Assembly (NCBI GenBank): GCA_040222275.1
Contig: JAVKDJ010000034.1
Location: 85,416-149,415, forward strand
DNA length: 64,000 nucleotides
Direction: 5' to 3'
DNA from: CAXBNB01 sp040222275
Lineage (GTDB): Bacteria > Bacteroidota > Bacteroidia > Cytophagales > Cyclobacteriaceae
Below are positions 34,508 through 42,999 of the stretch, piece after piece; the first letter of the stretch is position 1; the number at the start of each line of letters is the position of its first letter. A program made the translations under genes and the position numbers. A model generated the notes under the pieces. It made no database searches, was not told where the DNA came from, and saw only the letters and a list, made by a program, of their open reading frames with translations.

Positions 34508-35029
34508 TTAGAAAACCTGCCTGATCTCCTCCTTGAGGTTTTGGAGGGCATAGTCCACGGCCTGTTTTTCCCGACCCATCGTCACTTCAAATATTTTTTT
34601 GGCCAGCTCGAGGCTCTTGGATTCGGGATCAACCGCTCCTGCCGCTTCGTTGATGATCATCACAATCTCTTCCATGGCATTCTTCACCAGGTCCCACGAC
34701 TCGTCGCTCATATATACCTGCTGCGACAGGTTATGATTGTATTCTTCCCTTATCTCATGTAAAAGAATCTGTTGAAATTGGCCAGACTTATATTCATCGT
34801 CGTTCACCCGCATGATCAGGTTGTTTGGCGATATGCGCTCCAAAAAAAGGCATACCCGTTCAAAGGCCTGTAACCTGATAGGGAGCAACGTCTCGGTGTT
34901 TTTCATTTTCAGTTCCAGCAGCCTCTTTTCCAGGTCTTTGGTCAGAAACATCCTTACGGTCAAAAAAACAGCGTACAAAACCGCCCCGGCTGGTAAAATG
35001 ATTTTTCCAAATTCAACTAATGCTTCCAT
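34508..35029 (-). CDS. Conserved single-pass membrane protein of unknown function
   Basis: A 173-residue protein with one N-terminal transmembrane helix (about 8-28) followed by a charged helical cytoplasmic part. The segment TLLPIRLQAFERVCLFLERISPNNLIMR is prominent, and the rest (LHEIREEYNHNLSQQVYMS) is helical. I recognise it as a type common in Bacteroidota but cannot name a function. It is divergent from the HesB-like gene. Confidence 0.75.
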   Translation of the reverse strand: MEALVEFGKIILPAGAVLYAVFLTVRMFLTKDLEKRLLELKMKNTETLLPIRLQAFERVCLFLERISPNNLIMRVNDDEYKSGQFQQILLHEIREEYNHNLSQQVYMSDESWDLVKNAMEEIVMIINEAAGAVDPESKSLELAKKIFEVTMGREKQAVDYALQNLKEEIRQVF

Positions 35030-35159
35030 TCAACAAATTGATTTATGTTTTTATTTTCCTCTCGCAACAACCTCAGGTATAGCCCCTGGTAGGATTTTAG
35101 CCTGCCAACGATCCGGAACGAACTATTTTCACCAAAAGCAATACAATTATAAAATGGCC

Positions 35160-35192
35160 TTGCCTGGCACCTGCCAAAATTAACTAATTTTG
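35160..35192 (+). promoter_or_regulatory. Bacteroidota-type promoter for the HesB-like gene
   Basis: TTG at 35160-35162 and TAATTTTG at 35185-35192 are 22 bp apart, matching TTG-N19..23-TAnnTTTG. The start codon follows at 35219, leaving a leader of roughly 20 bases. Confidence 0.55.
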
Positions 35193-35218
35193 TCAATCCC
35201 AATAGAGAATTAGTATAA

Positions 35219-35512
35219 ATGAATATAGAACCCGTGGGCCTGTCTGAAAAGGCGACCGAAGAAGTGAAAAACATCATGCTCAATAAAGGCATACCCGAAG
35301 GTTATGGCTTACGGGTTGGCATTAAGGGAGGCGGCTGTGGGGCCATGGGCTTTATGGTCGGTTTTGACAAACAAAAGGAAGAAGACATAGCCTATGTGAA
35401 GGATGACATTCCCATATACATCGACAAAAGGCATGTGATGTACCTGGTGGGTGTGGAACTTGATTTTTACGATGAGGCAGATGAAAGGGGCTTTGTTTTC
35501 AACAAGCCATAA
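35219..35512 (+). CDS. HesB/IscA-like protein lacking the C-terminal cysteine pair
   Basis: A 97-residue A-type iron-sulfur carrier homologue. The first half is normal: ISEKA-like LSEKATEEVKNIM, then LRVGIKGGGCGAMGF with the first conserved Cys. Family members end with a CGC motif that completes the cluster or iron site; here the protein stops at RGFVFNKP just before that position, and no alternative frame restores it. It may have lost carrier function or use another ligand. It stands alone, away from suf or isc genes. Confidence 0.85.
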   Translation: MNIEPVGLSEKATEEVKNIMLNKGIPEGYGLRVGIKGGGCGAMGFMVGFDKQKEEDIAYVKDDIPIYIDKRHVMYLVGVELDFYDEADERGFVFNKP

Positions 35513-35580
35513 CCTACTGCTATCCTTGGTACAATGCTGGTGCAGGCCACTGCCCGCACGTGCAAAGTTCTTTTGATCTG

Positions 35581-36141
35581 CTAGTCCAATTCTCCCACTA
35601 CTTCGTATTCCAACCCATTGTTGGTTTCTGTCAGGCTATAGATCGTGTTGTCATATTCGTAGTAAACCTTACCATCGATGATGATTTTTTCTGCTTCATC
35701 GGGAAGTTCGGGCACCACAGCCCCCACCGGAGGCCTTACCACTTCATATTTCTTATTTTTCTCCAGATAAAAAACACCTCCAAAGTAAAAATAAGGAAAC
35801 CCTCCCAACTGTATCCTCAGGTACCTTGCGGGCAGTACTGACACCCTCACCCCTGCTGGAGGCGGCATTACTATGTACCTGTTGCCCGCACGCCTGTAAT
35901 AGTGACCTTCATGATAAAAGTAGGATACTCCTTTGTGACGGATCACCGTGTGACGACCGGGAATGGTTCGGACCACCCGTACTTTGGGCTTTGGATTTAT
36001 GTACACCACTTTTGTCCGTGGTGTCTTTACCACTACTGCTGACCGTCTCTTTACCTCAAGTTTTCTTTGTGAATGCCCCTGGGTAATGGCGAAAGACCAT
36101 ATCACCATTCCCAACAATACTTGCCAAACTAATTTTCCCAT
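35581..36141 (-). CDS. DUF6515 family secreted protein
   Basis: A 186-residue exported protein (signal peptide about 1-24, cleavage after GHSQ). It has a basic linker with Val/Lys/Arg repeats, then the short tyrosine-rich repeats GVSYFYHEGHYYRR, GFPYFYFGGVFY and GKVYYEYDNTIY, each of the form F/Y-x-Y-x2-G-x-Y/F. The pattern fits DUF6515, a Bacteroidota envelope family without known function. It converges on the HesB-like gene. Confidence 0.8.
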   Translation of the reverse strand: MGKLVWQVLLGMVIWSFAITQGHSQRKLEVKRRSAVVVKTPRTKVVYINPKPKVRVVRTIPGRHTVIRHKGVSYFYHEGHYYRRAGNRYIVMPPPAGVRVSVLPARYLRIQLGGFPYFYFGGVFYLEKNKKYEVVRPPVGAVVPELPDEAEKIIIDGKVYYEYDNTIYSLTETNNGLEYEVVGELD

Positions 36142-36289
36142 CCTTTTTTATTTTTTGTTTGGCTGCTTGGATGGAAAAAATGCGGGATGGTTTAATGGGA
36201 TATCAAATTTCTGCCAGGATCGTAGGCATTTCACCTGGCACACCCGGCAAAAAGCAAGCAACCATATTTGTACCTTAGTATAGATTCCT

Positions 36290-36330
36290 GCCTGCCTCGC
36301 CGAAGGCGGGCGCTTCGCTACGGAATGACC
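36290..36330. repeat. Short palindromic intergenic repeat
   Basis: GCCTGCCTCGCC followed by GAAGGCGGGCGCTTCGCTA and CGGAATGAC. It can fold into a GC-rich hairpin and resembles repeat pieces at 47283-47328 and 51520-51566 that also end in CGnAATGACG. The remainder of the gap 36142-36454 has no supported gene. Confidence 0.45.
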
Positions 36331-36454
36331 TTGACAAAATTCTTAGTGCTTGAATAAAACGACACAACTCCAAAATGACCCATTCCATGGATGAGGGAAT
36401 GATTACAAAAACTATTCCCTGACAGGCAATGTTGTAAGGAATAACTCAAATGTG

Positions 36455-37525
36455 CTACTTAATATACCTAAAATCATGTCCCGATTTCAATTGCTGTAAA
36501 AAGGCCACCATCAGTTCTATCACATTTTCAATGTCATCGTAATGGGCCATTTCCACAGTAGTGTGCATGTATTTCAGCGGTAACGAAACCAAGGCTGAGG
36601 CCACTCCTTCATTGGAGTAGGCAAAAGCATCGGTATCCGTGCCTGTTGAACGCGAAGCAGCCGCACGTTGAAAAGGTATTTTCTTCTTTTTAGCCACTGA
36701 AATGACCATATCCAGCAAGTTGTTTTGTACTGCCGGGCCATAGGTGAGCACTGGTCCATCGCCTGATTTTTGGTCGCCGCTTATCTTTTTATCATACATG
36801 GGCGAATTAGTATCGTGGCACACATCCGTAATGATGGCCACATCAGGCTTGATCCTGGCCGCTATCATTTCTGCACCTCGCAGGCCTATCTCTTCCTGCA
36901 CGGCATTGACTACATACAGCCCAAATGGAAGTTCTATTTTTTTCTCCTTCAACCTCCGGGCGGCTTCTGCAATCATAAAGCCCCCCACCCTGTTGTCAAG
37001 GGCACGGCCGGTCACATACTTTTTATTGAGCTCCATGAGTTCATCGTCAAAAGTCACCACTGCCCCGACATGGATGCCTAGTTTTTCCACTTCTTTTTTG
37101 GTCGAACAACCCACATCAATGAAAATGTTTTTCATTTCGGGCTTGGTTTCTTCCTTCCCTACCCGAACATGGATAGCAGGCCAACCAAATACCCCTTTTA
37201 CCACGCCCTTCTCTGTGTGTATGTTCACCCGCTTGGATGGGGCAATCATGTGGTCAGATCCACCATTTCGTACTACATAAATATAACCGTCATCGGTAAT
37301 GTAGTTGACAAACCAGGCGATCTCATCCGCATGTGCTTCTATCACCACTTTGTACTTGTGGTCGGGGTTGATCACCCCAACCATCGAGCCATAGGTGTCG
37401 GAGATATAAGTATCGATATAGGGCTTCATGTAGTCGAGCCATATTTTCTGGCCAGAGCTTTCAAAGCCGGTTGGGGATGCATTGTTTAAATATTCAAAGA
37501 GGAATTTTTTACTTTTTTTATCCAT
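36455..37525 (-). CDS. M42-family aminopeptidase (glutamyl aminopeptidase/TET-like)
   Basis: A 356-residue dinuclear metallopeptidase. Metal and catalytic motifs in order: VIEAHADEIAW, GRALDNRVGGF (bridging Asp), VVNAVQEEIGLRG (catalytic Glu), AIITDVCHD and PLKYMHTTVE (last His). Relatives form dodecameric TET particles that trim peptides in the cytosol. Older names such as cellulase M are misleading. It lies 36 bp downstream of the carboxyltransferase gene. Confidence 0.93.
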   Translation of the reverse strand: MDKKSKKFLFEYLNNASPTGFESSGQKIWLDYMKPYIDTYISDTYGSMVGVINPDHKYKVVIEAHADEIAWFVNYITDDGYIYVVRNGGSDHMIAPSKRVNIHTEKGVVKGVFGWPAIHVRVGKEETKPEMKNIFIDVGCSTKKEVEKLGIHVGAVVTFDDELMELNKKYVTGRALDNRVGGFMIAEAARRLKEKKIELPFGLYVVNAVQEEIGLRGAEMIAARIKPDVAIITDVCHDTNSPMYDKKISGDQKSGDGPVLTYGPAVQNNLLDMVISVAKKKKIPFQRAAASRSTGTDTDAFAYSNEGVASALVSLPLKYMHTTVEMAHYDDIENVIELMVAFLQQLKSGHDFRYIK

Positions 37526-37561
37526 ATCTTATGTTGAAAGGTAAAAGTTAATGTCAGGGGC

Positions 37562-39118
37562 TTACAAAGGAATATTGCCGTGTTTTTTGCGGGGCAATTT
37601 AGCTACTTTGTTTTCCAACATCTTAAAAGATACCATCAATTTAATCCTGGTGTTGTGGGGTAAGATAACTTCATCGATATAGCCACGGCTCGCTGCACTA
37701 TAGGGGTTGGCAAATTTTTCAGTGTATTCATCTATCTTTTCCTGCAACTTGGCTTCCGGGTCATCTGCCTGTTTTATCTCCTTCTTAAAGATGATTTCTG
37801 CGGCTCCTTTTGCCCCCATCACGGCGATTTCGGCGGTAGGCCAGGCATAGTTGACATCCGCCCCGATGTGTTTGGAATTCATCACATCATAAGCACCTCC
37901 GTAGGCTTTTCTTACGATCACAGTCACCCTTGGTACGGTAGCTTCGCTGAAGGCATAGAGCAATTTAGCCCCATTGCTGATGATGGCGTTCCACTCCTGG
38001 TCGGTACCGGGCAAAAAGCCCGGCACATCTTCCAATACCAATAGTGGAATATTGAAACAATCACAGAAACGGACGAAACGAGCTCCTTTGGTACTAGAAT
38101 GGATGTCCAACACACCAGCCAGAACAGCCGGCTGGTTGGCCACTATTCCGATACTCCTCCCTCCCAGCCTTGCGAAACCCACCACTATGTTTTCTGCGAA
38201 GTTTTTGTGTACTTCGAAAAAGCTGTCTTCATCCACTATACCGTCTATCACCTCTTTCATGTCGTAGGGCTGGTTTGGATTTGCCGGGACGATAGAATCC
38301 AACACATCCCTTGTTTCTGATTGCTCGTCATAGGGCAACCGAAATGCCTCTTCCTCACAATTTTGAGGCATATAGCTCAGCAGTTGCTGGATATTACGGA
38401 TGCACTCCACTTCATTGGCACAGGAAAAATGGGTCACCCCACTTTTAGTACTGTGGGTGGATGCCCCTCCCAGCTCTTCAGAAGTCACATCCTCCTGTGT
38501 TACTGTTTTGACTACATTGGGCCCGGTCACGAACATGTATGAGGTATTTTCCACCATCAAAATGAAATCCGTAATAGCCGGTGAGTAAACGGCCCCACCA
38601 GCACAGGGCCCCATAATGGCCGATATCTGGGGCACAACTCCCGAAGCAAGCGTATTTCTATAAAAAATATCGGCATACCCAGCCAATGACACCACACCTT
38701 CCTGAATCCTGGCACCACCCGAATCATTGAGCCCAATCACAGGCGCACCGTTCTTCATGGCCATGTCCATAATCTTGACAATCTTCTCTGCGTAGGTCTC
38801 AGAAAGTGATCCTCCAAACACAGTAAAGTCCTGGCTGAATACATAAACCAACCGCCCTGTTATTTCACCATATCCAGTCACCACACCATCGCCCAAAAAT
38901 TTTTGTTTATCCAACCCAAAGTCTGTTGCCCTGTGCGTGACCAGTTTTCCTACTTCCTGAAAAGAACCCGGGTCAAGCAGCAAATCTATTCTTTCCCTGG
39001 CGGTGAGTTTTCCTTTGCTGTGCTGGGCATCTATTCTTTTCTGGCCACCTCCCAGTAATGCTTCCTGGTTGAGTTTTTCCAGTTGGGCAATTTTTTCTTC
39101 GGTACTTTTCAAGGTCAT
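37562..39118 (-). CDS. Acyl-CoA carboxylase carboxyltransferase subunit (PccB type)
   Basis: A 518-residue carboxyltransferase that moves CO2 from carboxybiotin to an acyl-CoA, most often propionyl-CoA giving methylmalonyl-CoA. Both crotonase-like halves are present: RIQEGVVSLAGYADIF and IMGPCAGGAVYSPA in the first, GFLPGTDQEWNAIISNGAKLLYA and RKAYGGAYDVMNSKH in the second. The biotin-carrying and biotin carboxylase subunits are not in the window, so it could alternatively belong to a decarboxylase complex. The usual C-terminus RKKHGNIPL is present. Confidence 0.93.
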   Translation of the reverse strand: MTLKSTEEKIAQLEKLNQEALLGGGQKRIDAQHSKGKLTARERIDLLLDPGSFQEVGKLVTHRATDFGLDKQKFLGDGVVTGYGEITGRLVYVFSQDFTVFGGSLSETYAEKIVKIMDMAMKNGAPVIGLNDSGGARIQEGVVSLAGYADIFYRNTLASGVVPQISAIMGPCAGGAVYSPAITDFILMVENTSYMFVTGPNVVKTVTQEDVTSEELGGASTHSTKSGVTHFSCANEVECIRNIQQLLSYMPQNCEEEAFRLPYDEQSETRDVLDSIVPANPNQPYDMKEVIDGIVDEDSFFEVHKNFAENIVVGFARLGGRSIGIVANQPAVLAGVLDIHSSTKGARFVRFCDCFNIPLLVLEDVPGFLPGTDQEWNAIISNGAKLLYAFSEATVPRVTVIVRKAYGGAYDVMNSKHIGADVNYAWPTAEIAVMGAKGAAEIIFKKEIKQADDPEAKLQEKIDEYTEKFANPYSAASRGYIDEVILPHNTRIKLMVSFKMLENKVAKLPRKKHGNIPL

Positions 39119-39271
39119 ATTCTGGACTTACATGTTGATGTCCAAATATAGCATGTACCGAACTTATCAGAATGGTTATTCACCGATCATTTCACATTCA
39201 CTCAAATACATTTAGGCATTCAATGAGTCTATTCGCAATTTGTTTCTAAATTCGCCCTAAATTTTTAGCGT

Positions 39272-40198
39272 ATGCTCCAGGCCGCAATCGATATTGGCAC
39301 CAATACTTTCAACCTGATCATAGCCGACAAGCTGACCGGGGAAATATTGTACAAAGAAAAGCAAGCGGTCAGGCTTGGAAAGGGTGGCATTAGCAGGGGT
39401 GTAATCACTGACGAAGCAACAGAACGGGCAGTAAATACCCTATTGCACTACAAAGAAAAGGTGACTGAGCACAAAGTAGATTATGTAATTGTAACTGCCA
39501 CCAGTGCAGTTAGAAATGCTGGAAACCAGAAAGCGTTTGTAGAAAAAATCCTTAACGAAACTGAGTTCAAGATTAGGGTACTGTCCGGGGATGAGGAAGC
39601 CAGTTTTATTTACGAAGGGGTGCGCCAATACCTGAAAATTAGCGACCGAAAGGAGTTGATCATTGATATTGGCGGGGGCAGCATAGAATTTATCATTGCG
39701 GACAAAGACAAGCCCTTGTGGATGAAAAGTTTTGAAATAGGTGGCCAGAGGTTGATGGACAAATTCCATGAACATGACCCCATGTCCCAGGGTGACATTG
39801 AAAGGCTCAATGCTTTTTTGATGAAGCAACTTCATGAAGTATTTGAGCTTTGCCGCCAACACGAAGTGCGTACGATCATAGGCTCTGCCGGTTCGTTCGA
39901 TACATTGCAGGACATGTTTCGGCACACGGTAGATGAGAAGGATTATGGGAAATACGGCCACACACTTCCGATTTCCTACTTCCAAACTATTTGCAAGGAT
40001 TTGACTACCAAGAACCGGGCAGAAAGAATGAAGATACCGGGCATGATTGCCATGCGGGTAGATATGATCGTGGTGGCGGTGCTACTCATAAAACTGGTCA
40101 TAGAGCAGTTGGGCATTGAAGAACTCAAGGTTTCGGCGTTTTCGCTCAAAGAAGGGATTTTGTTTGGCAACAACAATAAAATAGGTATTGAAAATTGA
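39272..40198 (+). CDS. Ppx/GppA-family phosphatase
   Basis: A 308-residue member of the exopolyphosphatase/guanosine pentaphosphatase family. It shows the ASKHA phosphate-binding motifs AAIDIGTNTFNLIIAD (residues 3-18) and ELIIDIGGGSIEFI (about residue 135), and ATSAVRNAGN between. It contains only the core Ppx domain, without the C-terminal HD domain of E. coli Ppx. Such short forms may hydrolyse polyphosphate ends or (p)ppGpp. The next gene starts 1 bp after its stop. Confidence 0.9.
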   Translation: MLQAAIDIGTNTFNLIIADKLTGEILYKEKQAVRLGKGGISRGVITDEATERAVNTLLHYKEKVTEHKVDYVIVTATSAVRNAGNQKAFVEKILNETEFKIRVLSGDEEASFIYEGVRQYLKISDRKELIIDIGGGSIEFIIADKDKPLWMKSFEIGGQRLMDKFHEHDPMSQGDIERLNAFLMKQLHEVFELCRQHEVRTIIGSAGSFDTLQDMFRHTVDEKDYGKYGHTLPISYFQTICKDLTTKNRAERMKIPGMIAMRVDMIVVAVLLIKLVIEQLGIEELKVSAFSLKEGILFGNNNKIGIEN

Positions 40199-40199
40199 T

Positions 40200-41294
40200 A
40201 TGGTGAAAGATACCCCACAGGCAACCCAGTATTCATACAAGAAATTAGAGCAGTTTATACAAGCTGTATTTTTGAAAATTGGTTACCAAAAACCAATGGC
40301 AGACCTTGCCGCAAAGGTACTCATCAGCGCAGACCTGAGAGGGGTTGACTCGCATGGTATCGCCCGGCTATCGGGCTATATCAGGCTTTGGGAGGCCAGC
40401 AGGATCAATACTGATCCTAAGATCAAGGTGGTACACGAAACACCCTCTACGGCTGTAGTGGATGGTGATGCCGCTTTGGGACTGGTGGCTGGCCCTAAAG
40501 CTATGGAAATTGCCATCGAAAAGGCCAAAATAGCCGGTACCGGTTGGGTATCGGTAAAAAACTCCAACCACTATGGTATAGCTGGTTTTCACGCTATGAT
40601 GGCCCTGGAGCATGACATGATTGGCATCTCTATGACCAACGCCAGCCCGCTTGTGTCGCCCACCTTCTCTAAAGAGCGGTTGTTGGGCACAAACCCGATT
40701 TCTGTCGCCATCCCTACCAAAAACCAACCGGCATTTGTGGCTGATATGGCCACCACTACGGCAGCCAATGGCAAGTTGGAAATCCTGCAACGCAAAAATA
40801 TGGATTGCCCTACCGGATGGGTGCAGGACATTGAAGGTGCCATTACCACAGATTCCCATGGTGTAAAAAAAGGCGGTGCTCTGCTCCCCCTTGGGGGCGA
40901 CAAAGAACATGGCTCGCATAAAGGCTACATATTGGGGTCTATTGTAGATATTTTTTCAGCGGTATTGTCTGGTGCCAACTATGGCCCATGGGTGCCACCG
41001 TTCGTCAGCTTTTTGCAGCCTCCTGCCGATCCTGTTGGTGAGGGTATTGGACATTTCTTTGGAGTGATGAGGATTGACGCCTTCAGGCCAAAGGAGGAAT
41101 TCCTGGACCACATGGACAATTGGATCGCGAGGTTCAGGCAGTCGAAAACCGTAAATGGCGCACAAAAGGTAGTGATACCTGGTGATCCTGAAAGGGAAAT
41201 GGAAGCCGACAGAAAGGTAAATGGTATCCCACTACTAGCACCTGTAGTAGAAGATTTGAAAGAATTATCTGAAAGGTTTAAGCTGGATTTTTAA
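40200..41294 (+). CDS. Ldh-family (malate/L-lactate/ureidoglycolate) oxidoreductase
   Basis: A 364-residue NAD(P)-dependent dehydrogenase of the YlbC/YiaK fold, distinct from classical MDH/LDH. Signature parts: ADLRGVDSHGIARL with the catalytic His, VKNSNHYGIAGFHAMMAL, FVADMATTTAANGKLE and LGGDKEHGSHKGY. Substrates in the family include malate, sulfolactate, 2,3-diketogulonate and ureidoglycolate; which applies here is not evident. ATG 40200, one base past the Ppx stop, was chosen over a TTG at 40188. Its end overlaps the convergent gene by 4 bp. Confidence 0.92.
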   Translation: MVKDTPQATQYSYKKLEQFIQAVFLKIGYQKPMADLAAKVLISADLRGVDSHGIARLSGYIRLWEASRINTDPKIKVVHETPSTAVVDGDAALGLVAGPKAMEIAIEKAKIAGTGWVSVKNSNHYGIAGFHAMMALEHDMIGISMTNASPLVSPTFSKERLLGTNPISVAIPTKNQPAFVADMATTTAANGKLEILQRKNMDCPTGWVQDIEGAITTDSHGVKKGGALLPLGGDKEHGSHKGYILGSIVDIFSAVLSGANYGPWVPPFVSFLQPPADPVGEGIGHFFGVMRIDAFRPKEEFLDHMDNWIARFRQSKTVNGAQKVVIPGDPEREMEADRKVNGIPLLAPVVEDLKELSERFKLDF

Positions 41295-41815
41295 AACCCG
41301 AGGGTAATGCCCCCGCCAATTACTATGGGGCTGTTGTAGGCACTTGGTTCACCCTCTACATAGGATAGATTGTACATGACGGTGAAAGAAGCCACGGCAT
41401 TTCCACCAAGTGGTTGCTGGATGCCCCCACCTACCAGAAAACTCTTCAACCCCAACCTTCTGCCTTCAACACCGACATCAACGCTCAGGTATTCGTACTG
41501 CACCATGGCAAAAAAAGGATCGGCAATGTTGGCCCTTCCAAATACATTGCCACCGTAGTGGGTCCTGGATTGGCCAAAGGCTTTGGTATAAATATAAGAC
41601 ACCCCTACCCCTGCTGAAAGGGCGTTTGTGATGCGATAACCCATGGTAGGGGATAGGTTGACATAAGTTTGGTTGCCTACCTGAAGTCCCATATTGCCTC
41701 CCATAAATATCCTTTCCTGCCAGTCGGACCTCTCGTCTATGTCATTTTGGTTTTGCGCTGATGTGGCTGTTGAAATCCCTAAGCCAATCATCAAAAAGAA
41801 TAAAACTTTCTTCAT
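41291..41815 (-). CDS. Small outer-membrane beta-barrel protein
   Basis: A 174-residue exported protein: signal peptide about 1-20 (cleavage after TSAQ), then alternating beta strands rich in Gly and Tyr (GYRITNALSAGVGVSYIYT; VGVEGRRLGLKSFLVGGGI) and a terminal aromatic residue in GGGITLGF, as in proteins inserted by the BAM machinery. I cannot assign a ligand. A GTG start two codons upstream is possible. Confidence 0.8.
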   Translation of the reverse strand: MKKVLFFLMIGLGISTATSAQNQNDIDERSDWQERIFMGGNMGLQVGNQTYVNLSPTMGYRITNALSAGVGVSYIYTKAFGQSRTHYGGNVFGRANIADPFFAMVQYEYLSVDVGVEGRRLGLKSFLVGGGIQQPLGGNAVASFTVMYNLSYVEGEPSAYNSPIVIGGGITLGF

Positions 41816-41847
41816 GTGCAAGTAATTTGGGTTATCTGATTCGTTTG

Positions 41848-42153
41848 TTAATCCTCTTTTTCAACAACAATAAATACTTCTTCCCCCTCTTTTTTCATAT
41901 AATATTTCTCCCTGGCAAACCTTTCCAGCTGGGATTTGTCATTGAGCAGGGCCTCACGGTCTTTCTTCACTTTTTCTATCTCCTGAAGGTAATGGTTTTT
42001 TTGATGCTCCAGATCGGTGAGCTTCCTCTTCAATTGGAATTGCGAATAAAAGTCATTGGCATCAAAGAAAAGCATCCATCCTAAGAAAACCACCCCTCCC
42101 AGAAAGTAGAAATTGCGCGTGAATTTTGGAAGTTTGTTTAACATTTCAACCAT
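41848..42153 (-). CDS. DivIC/FtsB-like septum-formation initiator
   Basis: A 101-residue bitopic protein: short cytoplasmic start, TM helix about 13-28 (FYFLGGVVFLGWMLFF), then a coiled coil of about 55 residues (QLKRKLTDLEHQKNHYLQEIEKVKKDREAL) and the conserved ARE-Y motif in ERFAREKYYMKKEGEEVFIV. This is the standard build of FtsB/DivIC, which links FtsL/FtsQ in the divisome. It is divergent from the next two-component system. Confidence 0.92.
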   Translation of the reverse strand: MVEMLNKLPKFTRNFYFLGGVVFLGWMLFFDANDFYSQFQLKRKLTDLEHQKNHYLQEIEKVKKDREALLNDKSQLERFAREKYYMKKEGEEVFIVVEKED

Positions 42154-42233
42154 TGTTTCCTCTAAAATATCTAATCCTAAGACAAAAAACCAAGATTTCC
42201 CCTGATCTATTGTTTCAGGCCTGCCGGGTGAAT

Positions 42234-42268
42234 CTTCAAAATTTCTTCAAAAATAGATATTTAATTTG
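42234..42268 (+). promoter_or_regulatory. Tandem 11-bp operator and -7 box upstream of response-regulator gene
   Basis: CTTCAAAATT (42234-42243) and CTTCAAAAAT (42245-42254) start 11 bp apart; after 6 bp comes TTAATTTG (42261-42268), close to a TAnnTTTG -7 box. The same arrangement with the same spacings occurs before the TonB-receptor gene at 44330-44364. Tandem sites one turn apart are how OmpR-type regulators usually bind, so autoregulation by the following gene is the simplest reading. The gap to the ATG at 42322 is 53 bp. Confidence 0.72.
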
Positions 42269-42321
42269 TATAAATTATTGACCAAATTGGATTCGTGGTT
42301 GACAAACCTTAAAGGCTGTAA

Positions 42322-42999
42322 ATGAAAATCCTGATTATAGAAGACAATATCGAACTGGGCAAAGATATGCAGGCCTATCTGGGCAAGGAGGGGTTCGTTT
42401 GCGAATCTGCCACATCCAAGATGGAATCTATCGACAAACTAGCTGCATTTTCTTACGACATCATTCTACTCGATATCATGCTTCCCGATGGCTCAGGCAT
42501 GGACATACTGAACCACATCAAAACTAGGGGGATCAAATCCGGCGTACTGATCATATCGGCGAAAAATTCGCTGGAGGATAAAATACAAGGGCTTGATTAT
42601 GGGGCAGATGACTATATCACCAAACCCTTCTTTTTGCCGGAACTAAACGCAAGGATAAAATCTATCTACAGGAGGAAAAATTTTGATGGTGACAACTACA
42701 TCGGGTTTGAAGAAATCAGGATCAACCCTGAAACCCTCGAAACAAAGGTACATGACAAACCCCTTGAACTGACGCGCAAGGAATATGAACTACTCGTCTA
42801 TTTTATTGCCAACAAAAATAGGATACTGACCAAACAAGCCATTGCAGAACACCTCTGGGGTGATTTTGCCGACTCTTTAGACTCACATGATTTTGTGTAC
42901 CAGCACATCAAAAACCTAAGAAAGAAAATCACCAATATTGGTGGATCGGATTACCTCAGCACAGTTTATGGCATGGGGTATAAGTTTTCTACAAAATGA
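42322..42999 (+). CDS. OmpR-family response regulator
   Basis: A 225-residue regulator: receiver domain with the acidic pair in IIEDNIELG, phospho-acceptor Asp in ILLDIMLPDGSG (about residue 51) and Lys in ITKPFF, followed by a winged-helix DNA-binding domain from about 125 (PLELTRKEYELLVYFIANKN; VYGMGYKF). Its stop overlaps the kinase gene's start by 4 bp (ATGA). It probably binds the tandem CTTCAAA elements upstream of itself and of the receptor gene downstream. Confidence 0.95.
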   Translation: MKILIIEDNIELGKDMQAYLGKEGFVCESATSKMESIDKLAAFSYDIILLDIMLPDGSGMDILNHIKTRGIKSGVLIISAKNSLEDKIQGLDYGADDYITKPFFLPELNARIKSIYRRKNFDGDNYIGFEEIRINPETLETKVHDKPLELTRKEYELLVYFIANKNRILTKQAIAEHLWGDFADSLDSHDFVYQHIKNLRKKITNIGGSDYLSTVYGMGYKFSTK

